A DNA stretch of 64,000 nt, from NCBI GenBank assembly GCA_022432975.1, contig CM039503.1, positions 50,757,259-50,821,258 on the forward strand, given 5' to 3'. The notes beneath the pieces were generated by a model. The model was not told the DNA's origin. It searched no databases and saw nothing but the letters and a program-made list of their open reading frames with translations. The first letter of the stretch is position 1; each line of letters begins with the position of its first letter. Below, piece after piece: positions 23,000 to 34,218 of the stretch. This DNA is from Begonia masoniana. Taxonomy: Eukaryota > Streptophyta > Magnoliopsida > Cucurbitales > Begoniaceae. A program made the translations under genes and the position numbers.

Positions 23000-24331
23000 C
23001 TACTCAGTGATCTCCGGTGGTATATCATCGTCATCTTTTTTGGCCATCTTCTCCAGCTGCTCAGTGATCTCTTTAATGGACTCACTGAAATAGTCTTGTG
23101 ACTCAACCATCGTCTTCTGGCCCCGGGTCAACTCCTCGACACTGCTGATGAGGAACTCAATCCTCTCCTGCATATGCTGCCGCTCCTTACGCTCCTCCAG
23201 AAGCATCTGATGCATCGTTTCCCACATCTTGCCAACCTCAGGGGCAACTGGCGGCGCCGTCGCAGTGGTGGGGGTGTCATCCTCCATCGGAGCATCCTCG
23301 GCTGGAGCATCCTCAGCTGGAGCGTCCTCGGCTGGAGCGTTCTCGAGCTCCCCCTTAAGCATCCAAAGCCCGCAAATCTCAACTAGACCCATCCTACATA
23401 GATGAAGCCTGTCAACTACATCCAAGGCTCGGGGAGCTCTCAACTGCTCTCCCGCGGGGAGCTCAACCTGTGACCTCTGCACGAGTCGCCAAATCAAAGT
23501 ACCATAGGCTAGATTTTTGTTGCGTGTCCGGGCGATCTCGTGCATGTGCCCCAATATCATGAACCCGGGGTCCAACAAAGTGCTGCTGTACATCTTCTCC
23601 ATAACATAGAGATCCATCCAGTTGACTAGATCTCTATGGCCATCTCTCGGCAGCAGCGAGTGACTAATGAGGTTGTGAACAACCCGGGCTTTGGCATTCA
23701 ACTGCTTCGATCTCGGTTTGATGAATTTTTCAATATTTGCATCGCAGTGAATCTGTCGAAGAAATTCCAATCCCTCGCGTGTTCTGGCAAAATCACACTC
23801 TCGAGAAACGGAAAAATACTGTGCAGCTCCCTCGAGCACAAATCCGAGCAGCTCATTCACATGTCTGGCACTAAACAATATCTCCTTACCACAGACATAT
23901 GACTTCATGTACCCCTGCCGCCCGGTAGTGATCAAGTTCGCATAAAATAAGCGAACAATGCGATCACAAGTCTCTCCGCTCATGTGGTACAGCCCTTGCA
24001 ACCCAATGTTGTCAAACATTTCTTTGATCTGCAAAGACTCCCATCCAGCGAAATTGACAGTCTTCCCATAAATCATCGGCCGGAAAGATATATCTTGATC
24101 GAACCTCTTTTTACATACCTCGGTTCGAAATTCGATCGAGAAACAACCTGGATGTGGTTGGGGAGCTTCGGCCGGAGGCCTTTGTGATGAAGATGGCCCA
24201 GCTTCTGATGGAGAGGCACGAGGGCGTTTGAACGATATTTTTGGACCCATTAAGCCTCGGATTTTCGGACAAATTTGCTCGGATTTGTGGGGCACTGCTC
24301 GGGTTTCACGATTTTCGGCAATAACAGGCAA
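23000..24331 (-). CDS. Second MULE gene: 'putative plant transposon protein' (PF20167-like)
   Basis: 443 residues, one exon, open throughout. Met28 (24250) is an alternative start. Layout: basic Ser/Pro-rich N-terminus (KRPRASPSE); conserved alpha-helical region about 75-300 containing VRLFYANL, LFSARHVNELLGF and YGTLIWRLVQ, which I recognise as the pattern of the plant-specific transposon-protein family (PF20167, from memory); four APAED-type repeats at about 331-350; and a C-terminal coiled coil about 368-432 ending in an acidic tail. Biochemical role unknown. Its place inside intact inverted repeats, tail to tail with the transposase, suggests a transposition accessory protein like mudrB in position, though I see no similarity to mudrB. 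Confidence 0.75.
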   Translation of the reverse strand: MPVIAENRETRAVPHKSEQICPKIRGLMGPKISFKRPRASPSEAGPSSSQRPPAEAPQPHPGCFSIEFRTEVCKKRFDQDISFRPMIYGKTVNFAGWESLQIKEMFDNIGLQGLYHMSGETCDRIVRLFYANLITTGRQGYMKSYVCGKEILFSARHVNELLGFVLEGAAQYFSVSRECDFARTREGLEFLRQIHCDANIEKFIKPRSKQLNAKARVVHNLISHSLLPRDGHRDLVNWMDLYVMEKMYSSTLLDPGFMILGHMHEIARTRNKNLAYGTLIWRLVQRSQVELPAGEQLRAPRALDVVDRLHLCRMGLVEICGLWMLKGELENAPAEDAPAEDAPAEDAPMEDDTPTTATAPPVAPEVGKMWETMHQMLLEERKERQHMQERIEFLISSVEELTRGQKTMVESQDYFSESIKEITEQLEKMAKKDDDDIPPEITE

Positions 24332-24579
24332 GTCTTTGACGATTTTCGGCTTTTCGACAGGTCGGTTGTGGATTTTCAGAGATTATAAGGCTCGGATTTG
24401 GGAGGCAAGGCTCGGGTTTGGCGACAGGGGCTTCGCCGGCGATGGGGTTTTGGTTTTTTTGAGGTTCTCGACGATTAGGCGCCCGATTGTTGTGATTTCC
24501 GGCAACGAAAACTCACTTTCGAAGGATTTTCGGAAAAAAATCGAAAGTTTCGCCCCTTTTTCTCTCGGTTTCAAAGTGC

Positions 24580-24784
24580 GGGGGGTGCGCCGGGGGCCGA
24601 TTTTTTAAATAGTCCCGACAATTCGGCCCCCCGAAGTAAATATTCGGGGCCCCGTTTCCAGATCTAGGGCACATTCGGGGCCCCGCATTCAACATCCGGC
24701 CCCCCGCATTTAGAACATGAACAAACGGGGCCCCGAAATTACAATTCGGCCCCCCGATGTAAGTTCGCTATTTGGCACGTGCAT
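24580..24784. repeat. Right subterminal GC-palindrome cluster of MULE
   Basis: Several CGGGGCCCCG and CGGCCCCCCG words, but not the 80-bp palindromic units of the left side. It lies upstream of the second gene and may include its promoter. Confidence 0.6.
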
Positions 24785-25084
24785 CGCACGTGCGCTGGGT
24801 GGTCCAGACCCTCCGCATCTTCCCTCCGTGTTGTGCGGCGCCCCGCTATTTTGGTTCGGCCCCCCGAATTCGTCGACGTGCGGCGCACGTGAGTGGCAAA
24901 TTTGCCATGCGGGGGGCCGCAGATGAATTCGGCCCCCCGAAGTCACATTCGGGGGGTATGCGGGGCCCCGCCAGGGGTCTTTTTGTGAGTTTTTAAAACT
25001 CGGAGGTTTTGACTGGGAAGACTTAAAGTCTGAGGGTGTTTTCGGGAATTTCGCGAACTTCAAGGTGGTTTTTGGAATTTACCC
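24785..25084 (-). repeat. Right terminal inverted repeat of MULE
   Basis: Reverse complement of 19221-19520 with no gaps and almost no changes. Ends TTTACCC at 25084. Confidence 0.9.
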
Positions 25085-25125
25085 TAAAATTTAAAAAAAA
25101 AAAAATCCAAACCACTAATAATGCT

Positions 25126-28100
25126 TCAGTCACTGAACAGTAATGGGTGTGAATCAGAATGTGCTGAAATGGAGGTTGCCCCAGCTTCCTTGCTTGCTGC
25201 ATCCATGGCTATTTCAACCACACCATATTCGTCTTCATCCTCAATCCGGTCACCATTTTCTTCTCTTTCAACAACTGTAATTTGAGATCTAATCATTTCC
25301 AACTCGACTGCAACTTCTTTCATCGTCGGTCTCTTCTTCCCGTTCAAATTCAGACACCTTTTCGCAAGCTTCCCGACCGACAACATCGCTTCTTCCTTCC
25401 CATCTTTCGATATTCTCGGATCGAGAATCTCCTTAAGACGATCCTCCTTCATGAGTCTTAGGAACATTGCAGTTAAGTTCTTTTCTTCTTCTGATCTCGT
25501 CGACGATATCGGCTTCTGCCCCGTTAGAAGCTCGGTCAAAACAACGCCGAAGCTGTAGACGTCGCTCTTTTCTGTGAACTGATTTGATTGGAAGTATTCG
25601 GGGTCTAGATACCCGAAAGTTCCTTGTACTTTAGTCGTCATGTGGGTTTGATCAACCGCGAAAGATTTCGACGCTCCGAAATCGGAAACTTTCGCGACGT
25701 ATTTTTCGTCTAGGAGAATGTTGGTCGACTTGATATCTCGGTGATATATCGGGATTGAGGCGGCCGAGTGGAGGTAGGAAAGAGCGGATGCGATCTCGAC
25801 CGCGATTCTCAGTCGCATGTTCCATGTAAATGGGAAGTCCTCGTTGGGCTCGTGCAAATGCTGGAATAGAGTTCCATTTTGAATGAACTCGTAGACAAGA
25901 AGAGGAACTTCGCTTTCCAAACAAAACCCTAGGAGCTTGACGACATTCCTATGGTTGATTTGAGACAAGATGACAACCTCGTTGATGAACTGCTCGAGGA
26001 GACTGTTGTTTTCGATCTTCGACTTTTTAACGGCGACGATCTGTCCGTCCGTCATCATCCCTTTGAAGACGGTGCCTTGGCCTCCTTTCCCTAGAATTCG
26101 ATTCTCGTTGTATTGATCTGTGGCCTTCATCAGCTCTTCTGCGGAAAACATTCTCGATTTTTTGATGCCGGTCTCGGTTGCAGAGAGTTTTTGAAACAAT
26201 AAACCTCCATTTCTTTTGAAGAACGTCTCTTTTTGTTTCTTCACCCTTCTTCTTTGCAGTAGTCTGAACAACCACCATGAAAATATCACAAGAAATATCC
26301 CCCCAAATCCAACACTGCAACCTGCAGAGACCCAAACAAGGTGTCAAGAAATCTTGATGGTGAAAGATGATTTTCTTCAACTATAATCTATTATCCATGC
26401 TCTTCCAATGCATAAACGTCATGTAAGTTTGATAGGGTATACCTGGGTGGGCACAAACTGAATCGAACTACAGTTCGTACCGGATCTAGCGGTTCGATTT
26501 GGTTCCCATCCTTAAAGAAACCGCATTTGGTTTTGGATGGAGTGGAACCTTAGTCACGGTTCAAATCACGGTTGTAGGGGTCAAAATCATCAAGAACTGA
26601 ACTAAATCGTAAGTCAAAAATCCGACCTAAAATAACTAACAACCCGACTCAAAACTTGAAAAAATCAACCAAAATCCAAGAATAACTAATAATTTGATTG
26701 GTTCCTTCCTCACAATTCAGTTTGATTCTAGGGCAGAACCGTATCGAACCTGCCTGTGTCCAGCCCTACCATATATACGTATGTTTTAGATTAATGCGTG
26801 TAAATAAAGGAAATACCTATGATGATTACTGCGTGTTGTTGGCCGGGAGGATAGCAGTTGTTGTCGGAGAAGGTGTAGCGGTCGGGACAAGGAATGCAGG
26901 TTGGGCCAGATAGATTTGACTGGCAGATCGATTGGAAGCAAGGGTTCTTCTCTGGGCTGCAGTAATTTATATCTGAAAACACATAACAAATTAATTCAAC
27001 TCTTCTTGAAAAATATCAACAATTCTTCTTGCAAATTATATCGAGATTAATGGAAATACGATACATAATATCATGCTCGATATCATAGATATTCCTATCG
27101 TATAACTTGCTTGATAAGTATGGAGGAGGGAATCAGCCGGGATTTTAATTTTACTCGTACCAAAATATCGGGATTCAATGTTATTGAGATGACTAGCAAA
27201 ATGTTATTTGGGTCTCTATATATCTTCTTAGGGTAATGTTAATTTCAGATACTAATTCTAAATGTTAATATTATTTTTTGATATGACACTTACGTATCAC
27301 TCATTAATTAATATCATAATTAAGATAAATTATAAATGATTAAAATAAAATATTAGTCAGACAAATGATTGATGGCCACACTACACAGTAATGTTAGAGT
27401 GTATAATTAAAAAGTAAATATTATTATCATCAATTATATTCTCCTGCTTTATTTTTATTGATAAATTAATTAAAGCAATTATTGAGGACCATCTCAAGGG
27501 ATCTGTGAACGGAGACTGTTCGGGGGTAGAGACACTCTGTTCTCGAATCACGTGTGGTGCACATTGAACAGTTGTCTCTACCCCCACATCAATCTCCGAC
27601 CCAATATGTCTAGTGTCACGTAAATACCGGACAGAACGGTGGGTGATTATCCCCTTGTTCTCGGCGTAAATTCAGAATAAGTGGTAATCGGTCCCCAACT
27701 AAGTTTTGATTTATTATATTTTGGATAGTTTAAAATTTTAATTGTTATAATTTTTAGTTTAGCAAGTATTTCAAATTAAACTCTTACTTTCATAATCAAA
27801 TAAGTAATAACCAAAAAAAAAAAAAAAATAGAGCAGAGAATTTACCTTGGCACCCGCGAGGTAAGTAAGGATTCCCCTCGTATCCATCTTTACATTTACA
27901 GACGCCTCCATAAACTCCTACCACCGACGAACATCCAGCGTTTCTTCCGCAAATCAGAATGTCGTTCTCTCCACCTGTGCAATTATTGTCTCCCACTCCC
28001 CAAAGAAGAATCGCAGGAACGAAATCAGTGTTGTTGACGAACAGATCGACGTTGTTTGGGTTGAACCATGCCTTTTCCGCCATGAAAGAATACCTGCATT

Positions 28101-28719
28101 TCGAATCGAGCTTTTCTCTTGTCGCATTTGTGCTCTGCATCGACACACCGATTCTATTCAGGAACGGTGGAATCGAAGTTTGGCAGCAGTTTATGCCGTT
28201 GCAGCTTCTGAGATCCGTTTCGTTCTTCGTCGAAGCATCGAGTCCCACGACCTCCAGACAGATGGAGAGGCAACCGCCATAGATTGTGTTTTGGTCTTTC
28301 AGAAGAGCCAGATTGTCGCATCCCATGGCGGTGAACTGATTCTCTTGGTCCGATATTGAAAAGGGGGTGGAAGTGAGGTCCATGACTGTTTCACTGTTGT
28401 TCTTCTTCCCGCAATTGGAGAAAACCACAGGATAGTTGACTCGGAAACTACTTTGATCGGCCAATATTTCAAGAATTTCCATATTCACGCTGGTCAAGAA
28501 AGGCTTCGGTGCAGGATCATTTCCTGATTTGTTGCAAGAAACGGCAAATCCTTTTCTCAGGTAGCAACCAGGGCCGATTCCAAACGGGTACGGAATTTGA
28601 ACTCTTCCACATCTATCTTGACATTCAGGCTTTATTGTCGAACTTTCTGCACTCAGCATCAGAGCTAAAAATGAAAAACCAGTAAACAAAAACATCATTT
28701 CCCGTGCATCTTTCTTCAT
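25126..28719 (-). CDS. Wall-associated receptor kinase (WAK-like)
   Basis: Three exons: 28719-27846, 26972-26817 and 26321-25126, joined by GT-AG introns, giving 741 residues. Signal peptide 1-25; galacturonan-binding WAK domain from about 32 (CQDRCGRVQIPYPFGIGPGCYL) with many Cys; EGF-like Cys-rich region around 280-330 crossing the first junction (GCQDINYC); transmembrane helix about 344-362; Ser/Thr kinase with glycine loop GKGGQGTVFKG (421-431), Lys442, HRDIKSTN (Asp539), DFG 557-559. An RD-type, complete kinase. The family sits in the plasma membrane, binds pectin and signals wall state or infection. An upstream Met at 28794 would add 25 residues without a signal-peptide start, so 28719 is preferred. 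The stop lies 42 bp from a MULE, so its 3' end probably lies in transposon DNA. Confidence 0.92.
26449..26770. repeat. Possible small hAT-type element in WAK intron 2
   Basis: The ends read TGGGTGGGCACA and, in reverse complement, GGGCTGGACACA, similar to hAT-type MITE termini, with internal CCGAACC-type words. No convincing 8-bp target duplication found. Weak call. Confidence 0.25.
27510..27599. repeat. Imperfect inverted repeat in WAK intron 1
   Basis: Arms around GGGGGTAGAGACACTCTGTTC and its near reverse complement ending at 27599, loop about 25 bp. Could be a foldback element; the remaining intron is plain AT-rich sequence. Confidence 0.55.
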
Positions 28720-28794
28720 GCCTCCACCTCTCGTAATAACCTGAACAACCTCAAAACCTGAAAGAAGTGGTAAAAGACCCGAACAACACACCAA

Positions 28795-30581
28795 TTATTC
28801 TGTTTGCAGTGGCCCCTTGGAAAAAGGATAGATTAACTTTATGTACGTTGTCGTTTAGCTTTCACCAATTGCCTATGAACACTGCTGCATTTTTTTAGGT
28901 AAAGGAATGAACACTGAAAATCAGTGAAGATTGATTTCTTTATCGTACAATGTTTTTTTAATTATTATTTGAATATGATGATAGTAGTTCCATTCCAAAA
29001 CTCCATTGTTTTAATTTATATAAACTGACAGAAAATTAGGGTTCAACCAATTGGTCTTTTTAAGACGATGACTGTTATACGGCCTAAGATCAGCTTTAGC
29101 TATAGGGTTTTTCTAAGATCAGCTTTAGTTAATTGTTGTAGTTAATTATTTATTTTAATTAGTTAGGTTAATTGTATCCATTAATGAATCTCTTGTTAGA
29201 GCATTACCCCCTGGTTTTCCCCCTGGTTTTCGAGTTCCTTTCTCATTTATTGCATTTTTTAGACTGTAGGCCATTCCACTCTTTAGAAGTATTCATTTTG
29301 TAGGTTCTGAGAAAAGAATAATTAATACAAATAATATATGTTCTCAACTTTTTAGTTATTTGACTTCAGTTTGCACGCTACATTGACACACACATCATGT
29401 TTTCTATTTAGTCAATTGTTTCAATGATGTGAATCCCAATCAGTTCTATAGGGTCGCTTGGAATAACATATATATTTGGTCCAAACTTTTATTTTTAGTT
29501 AACTTTTGTGATGAAATTAGGAGTTCTCATATCATTGATCTCTAGTTAGAGAAAAGCTCAATATACTTATTAAAATCATTTTAACTATTGAGTTAAAATA
29601 AGCGATGAAATGAAAAAAATAATATTAATGTTTTGGATTTAACAGAAAAATTGATCTATTGTTTAAAAGAACAATAATTTAATGTCCAGTACGTGAATAA
29701 TCGATAGCATTGCAGAATCACTGAATCTTTTTCCTCCTTTCCACCAAATAAAACGGAAATTACTTTTGAAATGGTCGGTCGGTGGTGAATAAAGTACAAA
29801 TTATAATGTGTTTGTTCGGTGGTGGATTCATCATCATTATCATACATGGGACCTAGGCCCTAGGATGCCTTTTTTAAATTAATTATTGTTCTATGTCATA
29901 CAACCACTTGTATAATTATCTCATCTCTTGATTCTATATTAATTCTAGCATTAAATGTTTTATTACATCTAAATTTATAATTGATGAATTAATGGCACGT
30001 GATTGATTATTTCTCCCTCTTGTTGCTTGGTATTGAGTTGCTGAAATTCGAAAAAAATATTAGGACCAGACTTGACACGGGTGTGGTTCTAAGGGGGAGA
30101 GGCGTCCCGTCAAATGAATGGTGGGCCTCTTGAATTCCAGCCGGTTGAGTTAGGCTCGACTGGGACATTCAGCATCGGGCCAGTCTAATTTGGCAGGCTG
30201 ACTCAATCGACATTTCGCTACTTGTTGTTGTGTGATGTTTCAATGAATATCAGGAGTAGGCTTCCTCTAATTTTCTTTCTCGTAAGATAGATTGAAGGGA
30301 AGAAGACTTTGGAAGACATTTTTAAATTAGTGAAGAGCTTTTGAAAACTATTTTTGGATTTCCGCTGTAGAAATGAATTTGGGAAAAGACTGCCAGGTGG
30401 ACCAAATTGACATTTCGATTGAAATACACTCGTATGATTTGACAATTCCAATTAAAAGTATTATTAAATTATCATGATTTTTAAAAAAATTGTTGATAAA
30501 TACGAAAATAATCAACACTCTTAAATATACTCTTAATAAACCAGTATTCTACGAGTTGTTATAACAATTTATAATTATTTC
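28795..30581. other. WAK 5' flank and intergenic region
   Basis: AT-rich. It should contain the WAK promoter on the minus strand, but I cannot pick a convincing TATA box. A short direct repeat of TAAGATCAGCTTTAG occurs at about 29083 and 29116. No gene seen. Confidence 0.5.
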
Positions 30582-30673
30582 TAAGCAAACCTAATTAAAA
30601 AGTAATTACTGTTGTAGTTTTTAATTCATTATTTTTATAATAACAGTAATTACTTTTAATTAGGGTTTGTTTA
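30582..30673. mobile_element. Short foldback element or MITE
   Basis: 92-bp near-perfect inverted repeat: 34-bp arms (30582-30615, 30640-30673) of AAGCAAACCTAATTAAAAAG type around a 24-bp loop. A TA dinucleotide flanks each side. No known family recognised. Confidence 0.55.
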
Positions 30674-30755
30674 GATTTTTTTTAAAAAAAACCTTAAAAT
30701 TTACTATACATCTATTTAACCTCGAAGTTTCGAAAATAAGCAATTTAAACCTTTT

Positions 30756-33223
30756 TGTGACGACCCTCGACCCGGTCGGGGATGAGGAGCCATCACTCCG
30801 GAACATTTCAAAACGGGGACTATATATTTTTTTTTTGGTAAGCAGACAGAAAACAGACTGAACTTTTAAGAGTAAAACCTTAAAGCTTAACAGAGAAGGA
30901 AAACATTTTCAGGATTTGGAATCAAAACAGAGAAAGAAACAGTTAAAAACTAGACTACAGAATGAATGGCAGAAGGAGAGCAGGAAGAGCAGGAAGATTG
31001 GAAGCAAGGAGAAATGAAACAGTGCAATCGGTGGATGTAAACTACAACAAGGTGAACAAAGAAATCGGTAGATGTGAACAGTGTAATCGGTGGATATAAT
31101 AAGACAAAAATGAACAGTGATCGGTGGATGTAAACTACAACAAGGTGAACAAAGAAATCGGTAGATGTGAACAGTGCAATCGGTGGATATAATAAGACAA
31201 AAGTAAACAGTGATCGGTGGATGTAAACTACAACAAGGTGAACAAAGAAATCGGTGGATGTGAACAGTGCAATCGGTGGATATAACAAGACAAAAGTGAA
31301 CAGTGATCGGTGGATGTAAACTACAACAAGTTGAACAAAGAAATCGGTGGATGTGAACAGTGCAATCGGAAGACATAGTTTTAAACCTCAAAAACGATTA
31401 AAAACACATGATTTTGAACATGTCTGAAAACACGACAGTAACTTAAGAAAAATCCAGCTGCATAGACAACTCTAAAACCAGAAGCCATCCATGCATAGAC
31501 TAACAGGAAATATTCCAAACTATTTCAGAACACTTCAGAACATAATCCAACTGTCAAATACAGCAAAACAGAAGGCATGAAAATTGTAGACTTTCAATAC
31601 CCGATTCTAAACAAGATTGTAAAACATATTTTACAATTGACAAATTTAAAGAAACAAATTGCATGGATAGTTCCAAAACCAGAAATCATCCATGCACAGA
31701 TTAACAGAAAATATCTCAAACAATTCCAGAATACTTTAGAATATAAACTTAACTGTCAAATACAGTGATTTTAAACATTGACACTGAATCCATACATTGT
31801 TTTAAAATCTCAGAGACAGTACAGAACTTAACATATAATTACAGAATTTTCCAAAATAGAAGTTTTTAAAAAACAAACACAGAACGACAGCTGAAGTTTA
31901 AAAACAAAACAACAGAATCTTAGTAAAGTTTCACAGACTTGTACATCACTTTAAAAAAAAACTTAAACCTCGGGACAGAAATATGTCTGACTGCAGCAGC
32001 CACCCCCGAGAGCTCGAGCCACCAGCCACCTAGTCATCAGACTGAGGCACAAAGTCCTCATTTTCGGGTTCAGTACCTACATCAGAGAGTTCATCTATGA
32101 GCCTAAAGCTCAGTAAGAACATATAAAATGCAGTGATGCATATGCTATGCATGCGGTTTTTTCAGAAATTCAGTGACAGTACAGTACATTATGTTTTAGT
32201 GGCAGTGGGGTATAAGTGGGGCTTATAGGGGAACTGGAGAACAGTGGGTGCACTATCAGGCACAACAGTTATACGGTACAGTACAGAAACAGATCTGGGG
32301 GCCAGTCCCCGTCCCACACTTAACCGATACATTTCACTCAGATTTTATCTTGTTTAGTTTCAAACAGTGTACAGAAATCAGTTTTGCATGAACTTTCGGT
32401 GAAAACGTGTATGCATGAATATTTTCAGTGCCTGAACTTACAATAGCAGGCGACAGAAATAACAGAACATACTGTGAAGCAGAACACAGAACACAGACAA
32501 CTCAGAACATAAACTATAACGTTTTTACCCAAAACAACCCGAAAGAAATGAAACACCTAGTACCTCCGTGATGTAGGGCCTTAAGGGCCAACCTACGGTT
32601 ATGAACTTACCTGTTATCCGCGATTCAGTTGGCTGGAAAGTCTCAGAAATGCACAGATCTGTAACAAGCACGTAGAGAAATAAACAATGCTGCAAATGCT
32701 AACTAACAAGTTAGAAGAATCAGCAGTAACACGTTTCAAATCTTTAGAAAACACACCAACGTGTTTTCATCCAAAGACAGTGAGTTTTTCTCTAAATACC
32801 ATAACCCTAAACTTCGGTAAAAACTCACATTAAACTTGTCCAAACTTGTTAGCATGAGTAGATTCTTACCTTTTGCTAAAGGAAACAGAAGAATGCAGGA
32901 GAAACAAGGTTTGGTACTTTGTTTCAGTCGCCTGGAAGAGAGAAAGCAAAGAGGGAAGGGAAGAAGCAGAGAAGTGAAATGCAGATTTCACGTAGGAGGA
33001 AGGACTTAGCTTCTTCAACAAGCTGCCAAGTGTCAGCTATCCATTGGCTATCTCCCACCAATCTTAATTTCTCTCCAATTTGCCCTTCCATGCATTTCAA
33101 ACTTAGTATTTTGTTTAGTTACACATTTGTTTGGTTCCCAACACAACACATATTGTATTAATATTAAATTAATCTCGCAAAGTGATTCGGGAAATAATTA
33201 CAGCCAAAAGGCCGGGTGCTACA
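30756..33223 (-). mobile_element. Solo LTR inserted in the dead MULE's 5' region
   Basis: 2468 bp, TGTGACGACCC...GGGTGCTACA, with a perfect 5-bp target duplication CTTTT (30751-30755, 33224-33228). No internal region. Orientation inferred from similarity of the ends to the other minus-strand elements. Confidence 0.85.
31030..31370. repeat. 93-bp tandem repeat in the solo LTR
   Basis: Units start at 31030, 31123, 31216 and 31309, each carrying ATCGGTGGATGTAAAC and related words. Because 93 is a multiple of three, a long minus-strand frame (30909-31391) survives through it; this is a by-product of the repeat, not evidence for a protein. Confidence 0.85.
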
Positions 33224-33285
33224 CTTTTGGTCCGTACACTCAGAGTGGTCTCTAATTTTAATTGCAAAACGACAAAAAAAATCAA

Positions 33286-33364
33286 GTGGAGGCCGACCAG
33301 TTCAACTGAACTGGCTGGCCTCCACTGTTAAACCGGCAAAACTCGTGACTTTGTCACGAGTTTT
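33286..33364. repeat. Two hairpins in the 5' region of the dead MULE
   Basis: 33286-33325 is an inverted repeat with 19-bp arms (GTGGAGGCC...). 33338-33364 has perfect 12-bp arms AAAACTCGTGAC around TTT. They mirror the subterminal palindromes of the intact MULE. Confidence 0.7.
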
Positions 33365-33780
33365 ATATTTTCCAGAATCATTTACTTTAATAAATTTAAA
33401 ATCATATTGACAAGTTAATTTTTTGTATTTGTTAATATTTTAATATTTTTCTTTATATAAGTGACAATTTTTTACTCTCTCCGACGATATTTCTCCGCAT
33501 TCACGAACTAGGTATGAAGTATGTTTTTTTTTTTATCTATCATATTGTAGTTAATTGAATCCTATCTTTTATCGTTTCTCGTACTACTTATTAAGCGATG
33601 TGATTGTACTGTGTAAGTAAGTTCTGTCTAGGAGACTCAAATTTAAGTGGACTATTAGTCACCCTCCAACCTTTCCTGGGAACTTATTTGGAAAGGAAAT
33701 TCTGTCTCAGGAGATTGTCAAGAGCAATCTTTTCTGAGAATTATCCTGATCAGTACTTTCAACGGTTTAATTTTTTTATT

Positions 33781-34175
33781 TAATTAATTTTGTTTTATTT
33801 TTATTTTTATATTTTATTTCGTTTTTATCAATTATATAATTTTTATTTTTGTAATTTTTTATTGTATTGACATAAGAATATTATAATAAATTTCTACATA
33901 TTAGTTGTTTTTTATTTTAATTAACTTATGTTTTTTTGTTAATATTACGTTTTACGCAAAAATATGGACATTATACTTAATTAATTTTGTTTTATTTTTA
34001 TTTTTATATTTTATTTCGTTTTTATCAATTATATAATTTTTATTTTTGTAATTTTTTATTGTATTGACATAAGAATATTATAATAAATTTCTACATATTA
34101 GTTGTTTTTTTATTTTAATTAACTTATGTTTTTTTGTTAATATTACGTTTTACGCAAAAATATGGACATTATACT
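33781..34175. repeat. 197-bp tandem duplication
   Basis: 33781-33977 and 33978-34175 are nearly identical AT-rich units. They lie in what looks like the leader intron of the dead MULE transposase (candidate donor near 33512, acceptor TTAG at 34207-34210). Confidence 0.85.
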
Positions 34176-34218
34176 TTATTAATTTATTTTAATATTTTTC
34201 TCTATATTAGCAACAACG

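Larger units (their letters stand above)
19212..25093 (+). mobile_element. Intact Mutator-like element with two convergent genes
   Basis: Element 19221-25084 (5864 bp) with a perfect 9-bp target-site duplication TAAAATTTA at 19212-19220 and 25085-25093, the Mutator hallmark. Terminal inverted repeats of about 300 bp align without gaps; over the first 85 or so codons of a shadow frame they translate identically, so the insertion is recent. Inside are a spliced MURA-type transposase (plus) and a second gene (minus) arranged tail to tail, the same architecture as maize MuDR with mudrA and mudrB. Both genes are open, so the element may be autonomous. Confidence 0.92.

Noticed and set aside
24710..25063. 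Frame identical to one at 19242-19502
   Set aside because: Identity reflects the inverted repeats of the MULE, not a duplicated gene.
28720..28794. Upstream WAK start at 28794
   Set aside because: It would place 25 residues before a clear signal peptide; the Met at 28719 fits the family better.
30909..31391. 160-residue Cys-rich repeat protein
   Set aside because: Explained by a 93-bp minisatellite inside a solo LTR.
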